Source of the DNA: Eriocheir sinensis
Taxonomy: Eukaryota > Arthropoda > Malacostraca > Decapoda > Varunidae
Length of the DNA: 64,000 bases
Direction of reading: 5' to 3'
NCBI RefSeq assembly: GCF_024679095.1
Contig: NC_066520.1
Coordinates: 16,997,831-17,061,830 of the forward strand
Shown one piece after another: positions 28,939 to 40,935 of this stretch. A model generated the notes under the pieces. That model was given only the letters and a program-made list of their open reading frames with translations. It ran no database searches and was not told where the DNA came from. Numbering within the stretch: the first letter of the stretch is position 1; each line of letters starts with the position of its first letter. Position numbers and translations under genes: made by a program.

Positions 28939-29739
28939 AACGGAGACATATGATGCTGTGTACGAAATATGAAGCTAGAAATACTAAGATGATAACTTCA
29001 AGCAAAAATGAAGTACATAAATATCACGACACTAACAAGCAGATTTATGAACACGTAACATTGGACAGGTAGAAGTGTTTTTATTTCATGCCGTTATTAA
29101 TTATCAAGCGTCTGCCCCAAGATGATGCATCGCTGAAAAAGTTTTGTTTGCAGCAAATTAGAATCAACATTTATTTGAATTTCTTAGCGCTTCTGTTCCG
29201 AATCATTGCTTATGAACAAATATTCAAAAGTTATTTGTTTTCACTTGTCCAAATGTAATTGCCTCTGTTTGTGCAAAATGTTGAAAATTAATTTTAGAAA
29301 CAGATGGCCTTGTAAAACTAATCAAAATATATTTCATAAAATATACTATTTTCAACCATCGCCAATAAAAGTTGAATGTGCGAAATAAGTCTACTTCAGA
29401 ATCCAAAGCTTACAGACATACAAAAATATACGAAAGAAGGAAAAAAAAAAGAAAGACGTCCTTGAAACATTGTCAAAAGAATTGGACTGGCGCCCAAAAG
29501 TTTAAGATTTTTGTTTTACGGACAATAACTTTCCCTTGCCGCGCCGATAAAAAGAACAACACAAACAAAAAGTTCCATAAATATGATTGGTGAGCCATTA
29601 CTCGGCTTCCTGGAGCACAATTTGTAACCATACTGAAAAATGTTGGATATATAAAACACGAAATGGACGCAGAAGATAGAAATCCTAGACGATGACTCAG
29701 GACTAAAAGTGTTGAGCGACGCGTCCGACAGATACCCGA

Positions 29740-30012
29740 TGATGATGATGATGATGATGATGAGGAGGAGGAGGAGGAGAGCGAGGAGGAGGAGTAGGAG
29801 GAGGAGGAGGAGAAGGAGGAGGAGGAGGAGAGCGAGGAGGAGGAGTAGGAGGAGGAGGAGGAGAAGGAGGAGGAGGAGGAGGAATAACTTCTACAACAAC
29901 TACTACTACTACGATTGTTACCGCTACCACCACCATCACCACTACTACTATTACTACAACTACTACTACTACTACTACTACTACTATTACTGCCACTACC
30001 ACTACTACTAAA
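29740..30012. repeat. Compound trinucleotide tract ATG/AGG/TAC
   Basis: ATG units, then AGG units with two similar 59-bp blocks, then ACT/CTA units. Produces spurious poly-Met/Arg, Ser and Pro frames. Confidence 0.92.
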
Positions 30013-30317
30013 ACAAATAATGATAACAGCATGCGCGCCACTATCATACACCATCAAGAAATATGACCCTCCACCTCGAAGCAGAAATAACCTTACTCTC
30101 CATTGATTGCACAGACTTTTCTTTCAGCTTAATATAGAAAAATAAATAAACTTCCTCCGTGTGACCGCTGCCCCAACACACACAAAAATATCCGAGTATT
30201 GGTAAAGGTGCACAGGGCCAGACAATTCCGATGCTTTTATCCTGATGAGAGCAATGTCCTCCCTCGACCCGTGATGACAAAGCGTTCGGCAGCCTTCTAC
30301 AGCACGAGGACTCACAG

Positions 30318-30530
30318 GCGTTTTAACGAGGAAAATAGGCACTACAGATGTTATTAGTTTTGGTCAGTTCTTTATCAGGATTTTTACAAGTATCTATAGA
30401 CAAAGAGTAGTTTCAGAGGACTCACAATTGTGTTTTAACGAGGAAAATAGGCAGTTAAAATGTTGTTCTCCTTAGATAGGTCTTTAGAAGGATTTTTACA
30501 TGTATCTATAGTCGAAGAGGAGAAATTTAT
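30318..30530. repeat. Two-copy tandem duplication, 112 bp
   Basis: GTTTTAACGAGGAAAATAGG occurs at 30320 and 30432, followed in both by GGATTTTTACA and GTATCTATAG. Confidence 0.85.
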
Positions 30531-30566
30531 ATCCATTTACCCATGAAATTAGAGAACAGGGTTGTT

Positions 30567-30945
30567 ATTTTTTTTTTTTTTTTTTTTTTTACGTCATGGC
30601 CTATTGCGCCGGTAGGCTTCTTTCCGGTGGATCCTGATGGTCGGTCCAAGGCTTCTTCCCGGTGGGGCCTGATGGTCGGCCCAGCCCGTTCTGGCGCAGG
30701 CGAGTGTTTTTCATAGTGGCGCCATCTTGCATTGGCTCATGCTGCCCTCTCGGAGCTCATCTTTAATACTAGAATCTAGAGTCCGGGTTGATAGGTGGTC
30801 TTCTGGACAGCATATGGGTAGTTTTAAGCCACTCGGCGGCGGCTGAAAAATCCCAGCTTGGTGGCACCTGGCGGGGATTGAACTCGCGTCTTCCTGAACG
30901 CGGGGCCGCCTCGCTATCCGTTCAGCCACCCCCTCCCCTAACGTA
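30567..30945 (-). mobile_element. tRNA-derived SINE (minus strand)
   Basis: Read on the minus strand from about 30940, the head has a Pol III box A-like TGGCTGAACGG (30931-30921). About 30 bases on is a box B-like GAGTTCAATCC. A roughly 300-bp tRNA-unrelated body follows and ends in a poly-A tail (T run on the + strand at about 30568-30590). Two direct short repeats CCGACCATCAGG lie near the tail. This is the layout of a tRNA-related SINE. Target-site duplications were not recognised, so the copy is probably old. A minus-strand open frame at 30711-30965 is part of it. Confidence 0.8.
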
Positions 30946-32182
30946 AAATCACCAATAAGAGGCAACGGAGGAGCTTATCAATGTCGACTAAGTTGCAAAA
31001 AATCATTCATTTAGGTCAGTGTTCTGCTAAGTAACTTTGTGTGTAACTAAAGACGAAGAGGACGAAGTTAATCATCCATTCACCAATAATATTAATGAAA
31101 ACGTTTGTGGCCTACCTTCAAAACAGTTATCTAAGGCAATAGAGAAACTTATCTATGTCCTCTAAGTTCCTTTCTTCTGCGACCAATAATGAGAGAGTGA
31201 GATCCTTTTTCAGTTATCTACAAATTCCTTGCGTCCAATATAATGACATCGGGCCGGCTCAGGGGTCTCGAATGAATCTTTTTTTGTGTGTGTGTGTTTA
31301 AGGAGAAGCTCGTAAGGGGATTTTCTTTTAGCTCTTCATTTGCAAAAAATATCTATACAGCGATAATGATGATGATGATGATACTACTACTACTACTACT
31401 ACTACTACTAATAATAATAATAATAAGGATAATAATGGTGATGCTAATAGTAGAGAAGGAAGTGAAGGGAAAGACGGGCATTGAGAGAGCGGTATAATCC
31501 CAGCTATTATCGTTTTGCTAGGGTATCTTCAGGGGGAGCTTCAGTCTTTCCTGCTACCTCATTCCCCAACTTGTCAGAATGTCCCAAAAATAGAATAACA
31601 ACTATATAACTACGATAACAATTAATATAACCACTACTTCTACTACTACTGCTAACACTTATATTACATCAACTGCTACTACTACTTCTACTACAAATGA
31701 ATATAGTATTAGTAATGTGTCTTTCCTGACTGTCTATGTGTCCTTCTCCTTTTGTTTAATTATTATTTTTCTTTATTCCACATGGACAAAACCTTTCTAT
31801 CAATTTATTTTCCCTCTAAATATACTCCACATTAAGTGTTTGCATCAACTTCATCAGAGTGCAACAAAACAAAAAATATAAACTTAAGCAAAAAGGAAAT
31901 AAAAAAGTCGATAGCAGAGTGAAGAAGAAAAAAAAAAACAACCCTATCACGAGCGGGCCAGTCACCAGGCCTACGCGAGGTGATCTTCAGTGCAAACACT
32001 TCAAGTGATTTAGATCTCGTCTCACTCGGCGGGAAAACGACACAGAGTAAACCCCATTTCCCCTCCGCCGCTCCCCTACACACACAAACCAGAAAACTCC
32101 GACATAAGTTCTAAGTCGGAGGGAAAAAGGAAAGGTATATATTCTTCTTCTTTCTTCTTGCGACGCTCTGAAAAAAATTCTT

Positions 32183-32335
32183 CACGATGAAGCAGAGTAC
32201 ATTCAGTAAGGAAGAAGAGAAGATCAAAAAGGAAAACTTGCAGACGAAGACAGGAAACACGAGACTGGTGGAGCAGATGGCTGGGGACTAAAAGTAGAAA
32301 GTTGGAGGAGAGAGAAAAAAAGCCGAAATAAAAGG
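32183..32335. repeat. Direct duplication, copy A
   Basis: CACGATGAAGCAGAGTACAT and the following 140 bp recur at 32799-32945 with small indels. Confidence 0.85.
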
Positions 32336-32798
32336 AAATGCGATCAACTTAGATTAAATACAGGAAAAAAAAGCCACACATTTCTTCTACTAGGCAATAA
32401 AAATCATATTCACTTTGAGCTAAAACAGTAAAACAAAATAAAAAAAATAATTGAATAATAAAAAATATATATATTATCGTGTGTAAATGAACGAAGAATA
32501 TAAATCTCTAATGCTAAATATACGTGGCGCCCTTTCCCTCAATTCAAATATCATATCAGTTCAGTATTTTATCTTCCTGGTATTCGTGCTGATCAAAACT
32601 CGACAGAAACTTTCCGTAATTCATATAATTTTGCAGCGAGGATATTTTCCAATCCATCATGTGTCCGAATATCAGCATCAGATCATTTGAATTATCTCTC
32701 TCTCTCTATCTATCTCTCTATCTCCATCTCCCTCTATCTCTCTCTCAACGCAATGGGCAAAACTATCATATTAAAAAGAGTTTACGAGGCACAAACCA

Positions 32799-32945
32799 CA
32801 CGATGAAGCAGAGTACATTTACTAAGGAGGAAGAGAAGATAAAAAAAGGAAAACTTGAAGACGAAGACAGGAAACAGGAGACTGGCGGAGAAGATGGCTG
32901 GGACTAAAAGTAGAAAGTTGGAGGAAGAAAAAAAACACGAGCCGA
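32799..32945. repeat. Direct duplication, copy B
   Basis: Second copy, 616 bp downstream of copy A. The frames of the two copies diverge after an indel, so a conserved peptide is not indicated. Confidence 0.85.
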
Positions 32946-34270
32946 AACAAGAGAAGAAAAATAGAAAACAGGAGGGAAGAAAACAAAAACTCACTAGATA
33001 AAGAAAAACCGTGGAAGTAAGGAGGAAGAAAATAAAAGGAATGAGAACAGAAGTCAATGAAGGGGGAAAGAAAAGATTGACGAAGAAATAAAAGACGTAA
33101 GAGCAAGGAGGAGGAAGGGAAGAAGCAGGAGGAGAAAGCGGGGGAGAAAGAAAAACGAGTCTAACCTATTTATCTCACAATTCTGAGGGCCGGAGGGGTA
33201 GGCTCGCTTTGTTGACCTCAAGGAATAATTGATGAACGGCCTCTACCCAAGGAGGCTCCGGAGGGATGAAGAAAAGCAACATTCGTCCTTTATCATCTCC
33301 AGAGAATTAGAAAAGGAACCAGATTGGGGCAAAATGTCCCAAAAAAGAATATATCAGTTTACGCTACGAAAAAATAATGAACACAAAGGTAAAGGAGATT
33401 AAGGGAAACACGAGTGCAGTGAGATCATTATATTTACAACTAGAGGGACGAAAAAAAGTTGTTATCATCTATATAAATTTAAAATGCGTTTCACATTATA
33501 GGGAAGTGAACAAAACAGATCGGCCTACAGAACAGAGAGAAAGGTTATTTATAAATGTCTGCCTATCTATCTATTTATCATTATATCTATCTATCTATTT
33601 ACCAATGTATTTATCTACGTGTCCTTTCCCAAATATCTCATACCTAGAATATTGCGCCCAAGTACCAACGCCCGTCTCCTTCTATATATCTAGCAATTTA
33701 TCTCTCCTTTACAAAATATTTCTTATCTCATCTTACCTTAAGCAGCAATGTGTCTCTATCTACCTGTGTCATCTCTCTCTTCTTCCAAAAATATCTATAT
33801 CATCATCTTATCTCAAAACGCAATGGCTCTATTTATAGCTATCTGTCTTTCCTTCCCAAACTACTTCTCGTGTCTTCCTCTTTTCATCTATCTAGCCATC
33901 TATCTCTCCCCCCCAAAATATCTCTCATCTCATCACCGTCGTACCTCAAGCAGCAATTAATCTCCCTAATTGCTTCAGCGGCAGGCCAGGTGGGCAGAGA
34001 CGGGTCATCGCGACAGCCTCTCCTTTCCCTTAATTATGCATTCTTGGCGAGTTAATTACAGGTGGAAGCTTTAATAGAGAAAACCGGACGCGTGCCTAAC
34101 CAAGCAGTGAAGGTGACTGATCTGCCGAACACACGAACACACGCATTGCCCCTCTTAACATGTTTTGGTCTTGTTTTCCATGATATATAATGAGAGATGG
34201 AGAAAGAGAAAGAGCGAGGGAGAAAGAGAAAGAGCGAGGGAGAAAGAGAAAGAGCGAGAGCGAGAGCGAG

Positions 34271-34272
<2 letters not shown>

Positions 34273-34317
<45 letters not shown>
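34273..34317. repeat. (GA)n microsatellite with GAGC lead-in
   Basis: GA units follow three AGAAAGAGCGAGGG-type units from 34200. Confidence 0.93.
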
Positions 34318-34319
<2 letters not shown>

Positions 34320-34437
34320 TTTTCATCTCCCTAGGGTTAGTAGCGCCCCACCCCCCGGTACAGAGGTTGAAATTTGGTTAGGCCAGAATTTAATATAAGG
34401 CTTCAGTTCTCCTTGGCCTCAACGCGTGATATTAATT

Positions 34438-34528
34438 GTAGTAGTAGTAGTAATAGTAGTAGTAGTAGTAGTAGTAGTAGTATAGTAGTAGTAATAGTAT
34501 AGTAGTAATAGTATAGTAGTAATAGTAA

Positions 34529-34567
<39 letters not shown>

Positions 34568-34585
34568 GTGTAGTAGTAGTAGAAG
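34438..34585. repeat. (GTA)n trinucleotide tract
   Basis: Imperfect TAG/GTA units with TAATAG interruptions. Confidence 0.92.
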
Positions 34586-34735
34586 TAATATTTTCTCCAC
34601 CAACACAGCGTAACATTTTGCGGCCATAAAAAAATACACGTACAAGTTTATCACATTCGGAGAGACTTTATCATTCACGACTTTCATACAACATTTACGC
34701 CACACATTGACCCAGAATGGAACAACCGCAGTAAT

Positions 34736-34738
<3 letters not shown>

Positions 34739-34823
<85 letters not shown>
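34739..34823. repeat. (CA)n microsatellite
   Basis: About 42 CA units with one GC interruption. Confidence 0.96.
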
Positions 34824-35247
34824 AAGGCGGTGACGCAAATAGGTACTTCACCTTAAAATATGTTAAGGAGAATGCAATTTCAAACGTCTTCTGGCCACTG
34901 GGACGGATAACTTTCAGTATAAATTTTCTACAAACAACTTATACTATCATTATCTTAAATATAATACTCGAGTTTATTTTATAACTATCTGTATTTGCTG
35001 ATAATAATGCTTCCACTAACTGTACTGATATAATTTCCATGGTTATCCTCACAAAGCTAAAATAATCACGTAAGACTCGGTTCGGGCTCAAGATTATAGA
35101 AAACAGGGGACACTATCTCCACTTTCTCTCATCGATCACTCTTCACATGCCTCTCCGCACCCCGCTCCTCGAAGACAGACACTCCACGCCTCGACTCGCG
35201 CTCTCCTCAGTCCCTTTGTTGCTATTTCCGCCCCGTTCACCACAGTT

Positions 35248-35650
35248 TGGAATTCCCGGTGACGCGTTGCCTTGTGTTTAAAGTCTATAGTTAAATGTAT
35301 TAGTAAGTGAAATCAATAATCTTCAGAGGCAGAAATGTGACCTTGTTTGCTGGTTTGTGATTTTCTTGAACGTAAAAATCGAAGCTTGGATTTCCCGGTG
35401 AAGTCAAATCAAACACTAATCCAGCACAGATCGTAAGAATTGTTTTTTGCCTTATTTGCTGGTTTGTGATATTCTTGAACGTAAAATATCGAAGACTGGA
35501 TTTCCCGGGGAAGCGTTGCCGTGTGTTTAAGTAGTCTTTGATTAAATATATTAGCAAGTCAAATCAAATACTATCCTGGCACTCAACCTAAGCCAAATTT
35601 GACCTTGTTTGCTGGTTCATGATATTCTCGAACGTAAGATATCGAAGTTT
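35248..35650. repeat. Degenerate tandem repeat with internal deletion
   Basis: TTTGCTGGTT with GAACGTAA and ATCGAAG recurs at 35346, 35455 and 35608. TGGATTTCCCGG-like blocks recur at about 35250, 35387 and 35497. Spacing of 109 and 153 bp implies a deletion in one unit. Confidence 0.75.
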
Positions 35651-36751
35651 CGAGGTCAGATGTCTTATCCGCATGAAAGCACGAATGAAGGTCACATGCA
35701 TAATAAGACTTTGGACAAACTGAAGCCATGACCTGTCAATAGCAGAAAAGCACCTAACATAGCATCAATTTATAACATGCAACATCTAAAAAGAGATTCC
35801 AGTCCCGTTAACAACGAAGCAGAAGGCGTTAAATGTGGTTCCCCTCAAATATCATTATCTATCAACTTGTTGGAGGGAGAAGAAGAAGCAGCAGCGGAAA
35901 GAGGAGAGGGAAAAAAAGAAGTATCTCACGGAAGGAGGAAAGTTGTACCGGGGGTCTTTGAATATTACTTTCCCGACACGAAACTATTTCACGTGAGTTT
36001 AAAAGATTCTGTCAAAACTTTCCAACCTGGAGAGTAACTTGAAGGGGGCACAGGTTAGGGAGAGGGAGAGGATGAGGGAGGAAGGAAGGGTGAGGAGGGC
36101 GAGATAGGACAGTCGGGATGGAAGGAAGGACAGGTCAGAGTGGGTGTGAAGGTGGAGTGTCAAGGAGAGGAAGGGAGACGGAAGGAGGGAAGGAAAATAA
36201 AGAGGAAAGGAGGAGGAGGAGGAGGACAGCAAGGATGAGTGGGAAGGAGTTAGAGGAAGAGGAGGAAGAGAGGAAGAAAGGAAGGAAAATAAAGAGGAAA
36301 GGAGGTGGAGGACAGGGAGGAGAAGGAGGAAGGAGCAAGAAGAGGAGGAGGACAAGAACGAGGAGAAGCAGGAGGAATGGAGAGAAGAAAAAATAGCTGG
36401 GATGTGCGAGACGAAGAGAGGGCTAGAAATTATGAGTAATAAGTGCATATTTTTAGAAGACAGTGACGGGTTAAAGACCAGAAATCGACCATCTCAACAC
36501 ACGCACACACAAACACACAAGCACAACACAAACTCTCACCACAACCAGGATTAAAAACAGAAACCAACCAACCCAAGCTAAGAACAAATACATATACCCT
36601 CTGTATTCCCTCCCACGCAACCCAAACTCAACTCACCACAACCCTGATCAAAAGAAAAACACAACCAACCCCATCAAAGACTTCAACCCAACGCGACCAA
36701 CCAGATACAAACAACAGCCGATAATTCCACCCGTTTTCTTTCCTTCGCCAG

Positions 36752-36876
36752 AGTGTCGGGACTGCAGGCGGGGCAGGAGTTCGCGGTGGTGGTGCAGGCG
36801 TCCAACAGAGAGGGCAGCAGCTCCCCAACCTTCCTCAGTGCCTTCACGCTAAGAGACAATGCTCAGACTGTAATTG
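36752..36876 (+). CDS. Exon: C-terminal part of FN3 domain
   Basis: The acceptor TTTCCTTCGCCAG and donor GTGAGT bound 125 bp. AA plus A gives Lys223. The exon then reads VSGLQAGQEFAVVVQASN and ends FLSAFTLRDNAQTVI (residues 224-264). This is the clearest family signature in the window. The L-x-A/P-G-x-x-F turn, the alternating F-strand and N-x-x-G-x-S G-strand of an FN3 domain are followed by the F-T-L-R/K close that sidestep proteins have just before the membrane. The exon is separated from its FN3 partner exon by an 11.6-kb intron. It leaves in phase 1. Confidence 0.85.
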
Positions 36877-37317
36877 GTGAGTAGGTTGTGTACGTGGACG
36901 TGTTTTAATCGTTGGCTTTGTGAGGGACGGTTCTTGTACCCTCCACACAGACATACACAGTCACTCACTCACACGTACACACTCTTCCTTCCTTTCTTCC
37001 TTCTGTCCACATGTTCCTTCCTCTTATGCTTTTTTTTTCATCTTTTACTTCTGTTGTTTTTTTTCTTTATTGTTCTTCTTCCTCCTCCTCCTCTTTCCCC
37101 TCTTCCTTGGTGACATTTTTGTTTCTCCTCCTCCTCCTCCTCCTCCTCCTCCTCCTCCTCCTCCTTCTTCTCCTCCTACCTTCTGTTTTATCTAATTTTT
37201 TGTTTGCTTTTTGAACTTGCTGTTGTTGTTTAATTCGTCTTCTCCTTCTCCCTTATTTTCTTTTTATTTATTTTCTTCTTCCTTCCCCAACTCAATTTTT
37301 CCTTCTTTTCCTCTTCG

Positions 37318-37423
<106 letters not shown>

Positions 37424-38701
37424 CTTCTTTCCTCTCTTCCTTCTCCCCTCCTCCGTCCATTCCTTCCTCACTTCCCCGACTTTCATAATGGCATTTTTTC
37501 TTTCCTTTTCTCAAGCTTCATAATCTTTTCCTTCCGAGCTGCTGTTTCGTTATTTGTTGGGAAGACTTTCGTTCTCTCACTTCTATTTTATCTTTCTCTT
37601 AATCTTTTTGGCATGATTTTTACTACGTTCGAGATTTTTGTCACCCTATTATTAATTTTATTTTGCCTTTCCTTCCTTGTGACTCTAGTTTTGATTTTTT
37701 TTTTCATATGATGTTATTCACGTCACTTCTCGGCTTTTTTTCTTTTTCGTCTTTTTTTTTCTAAGATGGCGCAAGAGTGACAGGGAACATTTCCATTTCC
37801 ATTTCCTTCCAGCCTTGTATTATATCTCCTCGCCACCTGAGTTTTGTCCCTCTCCGTCTGTCCATCCCCTTCATGTTCTCAAAATATACCCTCTTCTTCT
37901 TCTTTCTCCTCCTCCTCCTCCTCCATCTCTTTTTTACCTCTATGTATTTTTTGCCTTTCTTTATTTCATGACCTCCTGCACATTCTCCAGGTTTTCCCTC
38001 GAGGGTTTTTTCTTGTGTGTGTGTTTTTTCTCGACAATTTTAGTATTTTTTCATTAATCATTTTTACGTTCTAGTTTTTTTTCCCCAGGCTTTCGATGCT
38101 GTTCTATATAGGTGTCTCTTGTTTTGTATTGCCTTATTTTTCTTAGTTTTTGCGTCCTCCATGTTTTTTTTATATATGCATTTTTTTTCTTTCTTTCAAA
38201 CTTTTCCCATTCATTCATTTCTCATTTCTTTCGTCATCTCTGAAGGTCTCTATTCACTTTTCTCTGACCTTTTTACTCGCCAACATTCCTCTCATATTGT
38301 ATCTCTCTTTTCCTTGTCATTCCAATCTTCTCTGCCATATGTTTGTTATAATCCCTCAATAAAAATGCTGCTATATTTACCCCTTACTCTGATTTCGCTT
38401 CTATTCTTTATATTCTCTATGTTCTTCTTTAATTCGTACCGTTATAAGTTTGTCATTTCAATCTTCTCTTATTCATTCATTCATTACTCTCTTTATAAGC
38501 TTCAAAGAACGATACTCCTTTATTTGTCTCTTGCTGTACTCTTTTTCCAGGCCATTATATATTATCTTGGCTTTCCTTTATCGTATCGTGTACCTTCTCT
38601 CCATTGCAGTTATTTTTTTCATTCATCTGTTTTCCTTTATACGAGTCAAAGTCTGATATCATTATACTAGCCTCTAAGTGCCTCGTTTTCCTTTCCTTTT
38701 A

Positions 38702-38921
38702 CTATATTCTGTTCACTTTAAGTCCGACCCAAGCTGACAACATAATCCTAAGCGTGATTGCAAGCTGAGTGCTGATTGGCTATTGCTGTGGCTTTCAAGT
38801 TTTCTTTGACCTCTGTTTCTGTTTATCTCACGCAGCACTTTCTGCTAATCTGCACTGTGCTTACGAACACGCTTAGGTTTATGTTGTCAGCTTGGGTCAG
38901 ACTTAACTGGACAGACTTTAG
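38702..38921. mobile_element. MITE with long terminal inverted repeats, TA flanks
   Basis: The left arm (about 38702-38780) and the reverse complement of the right arm (about 38844-38921) match at most positions. Shared blocks include GACCCAAGCTGACAACATAA and CCTAAGCGTG. The 220-bp element is flanked by TA at 38700-38701 and 38922-38923. About 60 bp of loop remains, with no coding capacity. Size, near-palindromic form and TA target sites fit a non-autonomous Tc1/mariner-type element. Confidence 0.8.
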
Positions 38922-40019
38922 TACATTCAACAGTTTCTCCTTCGTGTATCTTTTCTCCCGCTATTTCAGTCATTTTCATCCATCTATCCCCTTTACAAAC
39001 CTCAAAAGAAAAACGCTGTTCTACCCGTCACACATTCCTGAGGGTAGCCGTGAACTCTCGCATCGGTATTTCCTCAACAAGCATCGGTAGTGTTCCTCCA
39101 GCCGTACCTGTCTTTTTCATCCCTCCTTCCCCTTCATAATCTCCAAAGGAACGACTCTCCGCCTGTCTTTTACTGTGGGAGGCTGTCATGTATCCTTGTA
39201 GTGGTATTCCTTTCCAGTCTCTCTTTCTCGCTACTCCCGTGTGTGTGTATATGTGTGAGTGTGTGTTTGTGTGTGTGTTTTACCTGTCACGTTAGCTGCT
39301 CGTATTACACCCTCGAAATCCCTTTTTACAACTCTCATTTTTCATTTTCCGCAATATTATGTCTCAGTATTGGATGTGTCTGCTTCTTGGTTTCGCTTTT
39401 TTCTGTACTGGATGTCTTTTTACTTCTATATTTTTTTTGTTTTTTGGTTGACTTTTACTTTATTCTTATTCGTACTCGTTGTGATTATTGTTCGAGTTTC
39501 TATGTAATTTTCACAGCTCCAGTCTATCTTTCTTCACTTAATCGGACGTTCCCTTTATCAGATGGTCATTTCTCCCACTCTATTGCTCTATACGAGATGC
39601 TATTTCAACATTCTGTATCCCACTGTCTACTTTCTCGGTACTCTTCAACTACATTCTATTTTTTTTCTGGGGAAAGTTTACAGTTATCTTTTGTTGTCTC
39701 ACCGTGCACTTGCTTATGTTGTACGCACACGACGCCAATATAAACTTTTACGTCCTCATTTCTTTCGCACTGCATCACCCACCACCACCACCACCCAAGC
39801 TCTCTCCTTCCGCCCCATCCCCTTCATGCTCTCAAAATACTCCTTCCTTCCCGTCACCTCTTAAAGCGATAGGACTCGCCTGTCAGCCAACGTGGAGGCA
39901 CAGCAAGACACACGATTCCCCTGATCCAGACCCCGTCACATAGAGGCCGCCAGATGCACACAACACCGGTCTTAACATGGGAACGCAGACATATGTACGC
40001 TCGCATTCTTGGCGGAGGA

Positions 40020-40505
40020 AACTCACTTCCTTAATTCTCTCGGGAGGGAAAGAAAGGGGGCGAGCGAGGAGAAAAAATAACGGAGCAAGGCAAGGAAAGA
40101 AGAAGAAAGTGTAGGAAGAAACGAAGGAAGGAAGGAAGGGTGAGATGAAGGAAGGAAGGGAGGAAGGAGAAAAGGAAGGAAGAGGACATGAAGAAAGCGG
40201 GAATAGAAAGAGAATAGGAAGGCAGTATGGAACGAATGGGGAAATAAACAATAATAGAAGGGGGAAGAAAAGGCAGGAAACCAAGAATGAAGGAGTGAAT
40301 TTAGAGGGAGAAGGAGATAGAGAGTGAGAGAGAGAGAGAGAAGGAAGGGAGGCAGGAGGGAAATATGGCAGAAAGAAAGTAAGACGAGAAGAATAAAGAG
40401 GAAATAAAAAAGCAAATAGGAAATAAAGGAAGATGCAAGGAAGGGGACGTTGGCAGTAAGGAAGGAAGGAAGGAAGGAAAGGAAGGAGAGAAGAAAGGAT
40501 AGAAC
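40020..40505. other. Purine-rich intron part
   Basis: G+A-rich GAAGGAAGG-type sequence on the + strand, beginning about 150 bp after the pyrimidine-rich block ends. Minus-strand Ser/Phe/Leu frames are artefacts. Confidence 0.7.
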
Positions 40506-40935
40506 ATAAAGAGGAAGGAGAAAGAAGGAAGTGATGGAGGAAGAAAGGAAGAAAGGAAATAAAATAAAGAGGAAGGGAGGGAGGAAGAAAGGAAGAAAGG
40601 AAATAAAATAAAGAGGAAGGGAGGGAGGAAGAAAGGAAAAAAGGAAAGAAAATAAAGAGGAAGGGAGGGAGGAAGAAAGGAAGAAAGGAAAGAAAATAAA
40701 GAGGAAGGGAGGGAGGAAGAAAGGAAGAAAGGAAAGAAAATAAAGAGGAAGGGAGGGAGGAAGAAAGGAAGAAAGGAACTAAAATAAAGAGGAAGGGAGG
40801 GAGGAAGAAAGGAAGAAAGGAAATAAAATAAAGAGGAAGGGAGGGAGGAAGAAAGGGAGAAAGGAAAGAAAATAAAGAGAATGAGAGGGAGGAAGAAAGG
40901 AAGAAGGGGAAAAAAAATAAAGAGGAAAGAAGGAG
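40506..40935. repeat. 44-bp purine minisatellite, about 9 units
   Basis: GAGGAAGGGAGGGAGGAAG plus GAAAGGAAGAAAGGAAATAA-like halves repeat every 44 bp (for example 40569 and 40613). Produces a 362-codon minus-strand frame of repeated Pro/Leu/Phe/Ser. Confidence 0.93.

Larger units (their letters stand above)
30946..36751 (+). other. Rest of the large FN3 intron
   Basis: Holds TAC tracts near 31380, a dispersed duplication at 32183 and 32799, TCTA-type repeats at 33550-33950, (GA)n, (TAG)n and (CA)n tracts. A degenerate repeat lies at 35250-35650 and purine-rich sequence at 36050-36400. No further exon needed for phase. Confidence 0.6.

Noticed and set aside
32659..32907. Lys/Glu-rich small protein starting MKQSTFTKEEEKIKK
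   Set aside because: The duplicate copy at 32183 keeps the start but diverges by frame after an indel, so selection on a peptide is not supported.
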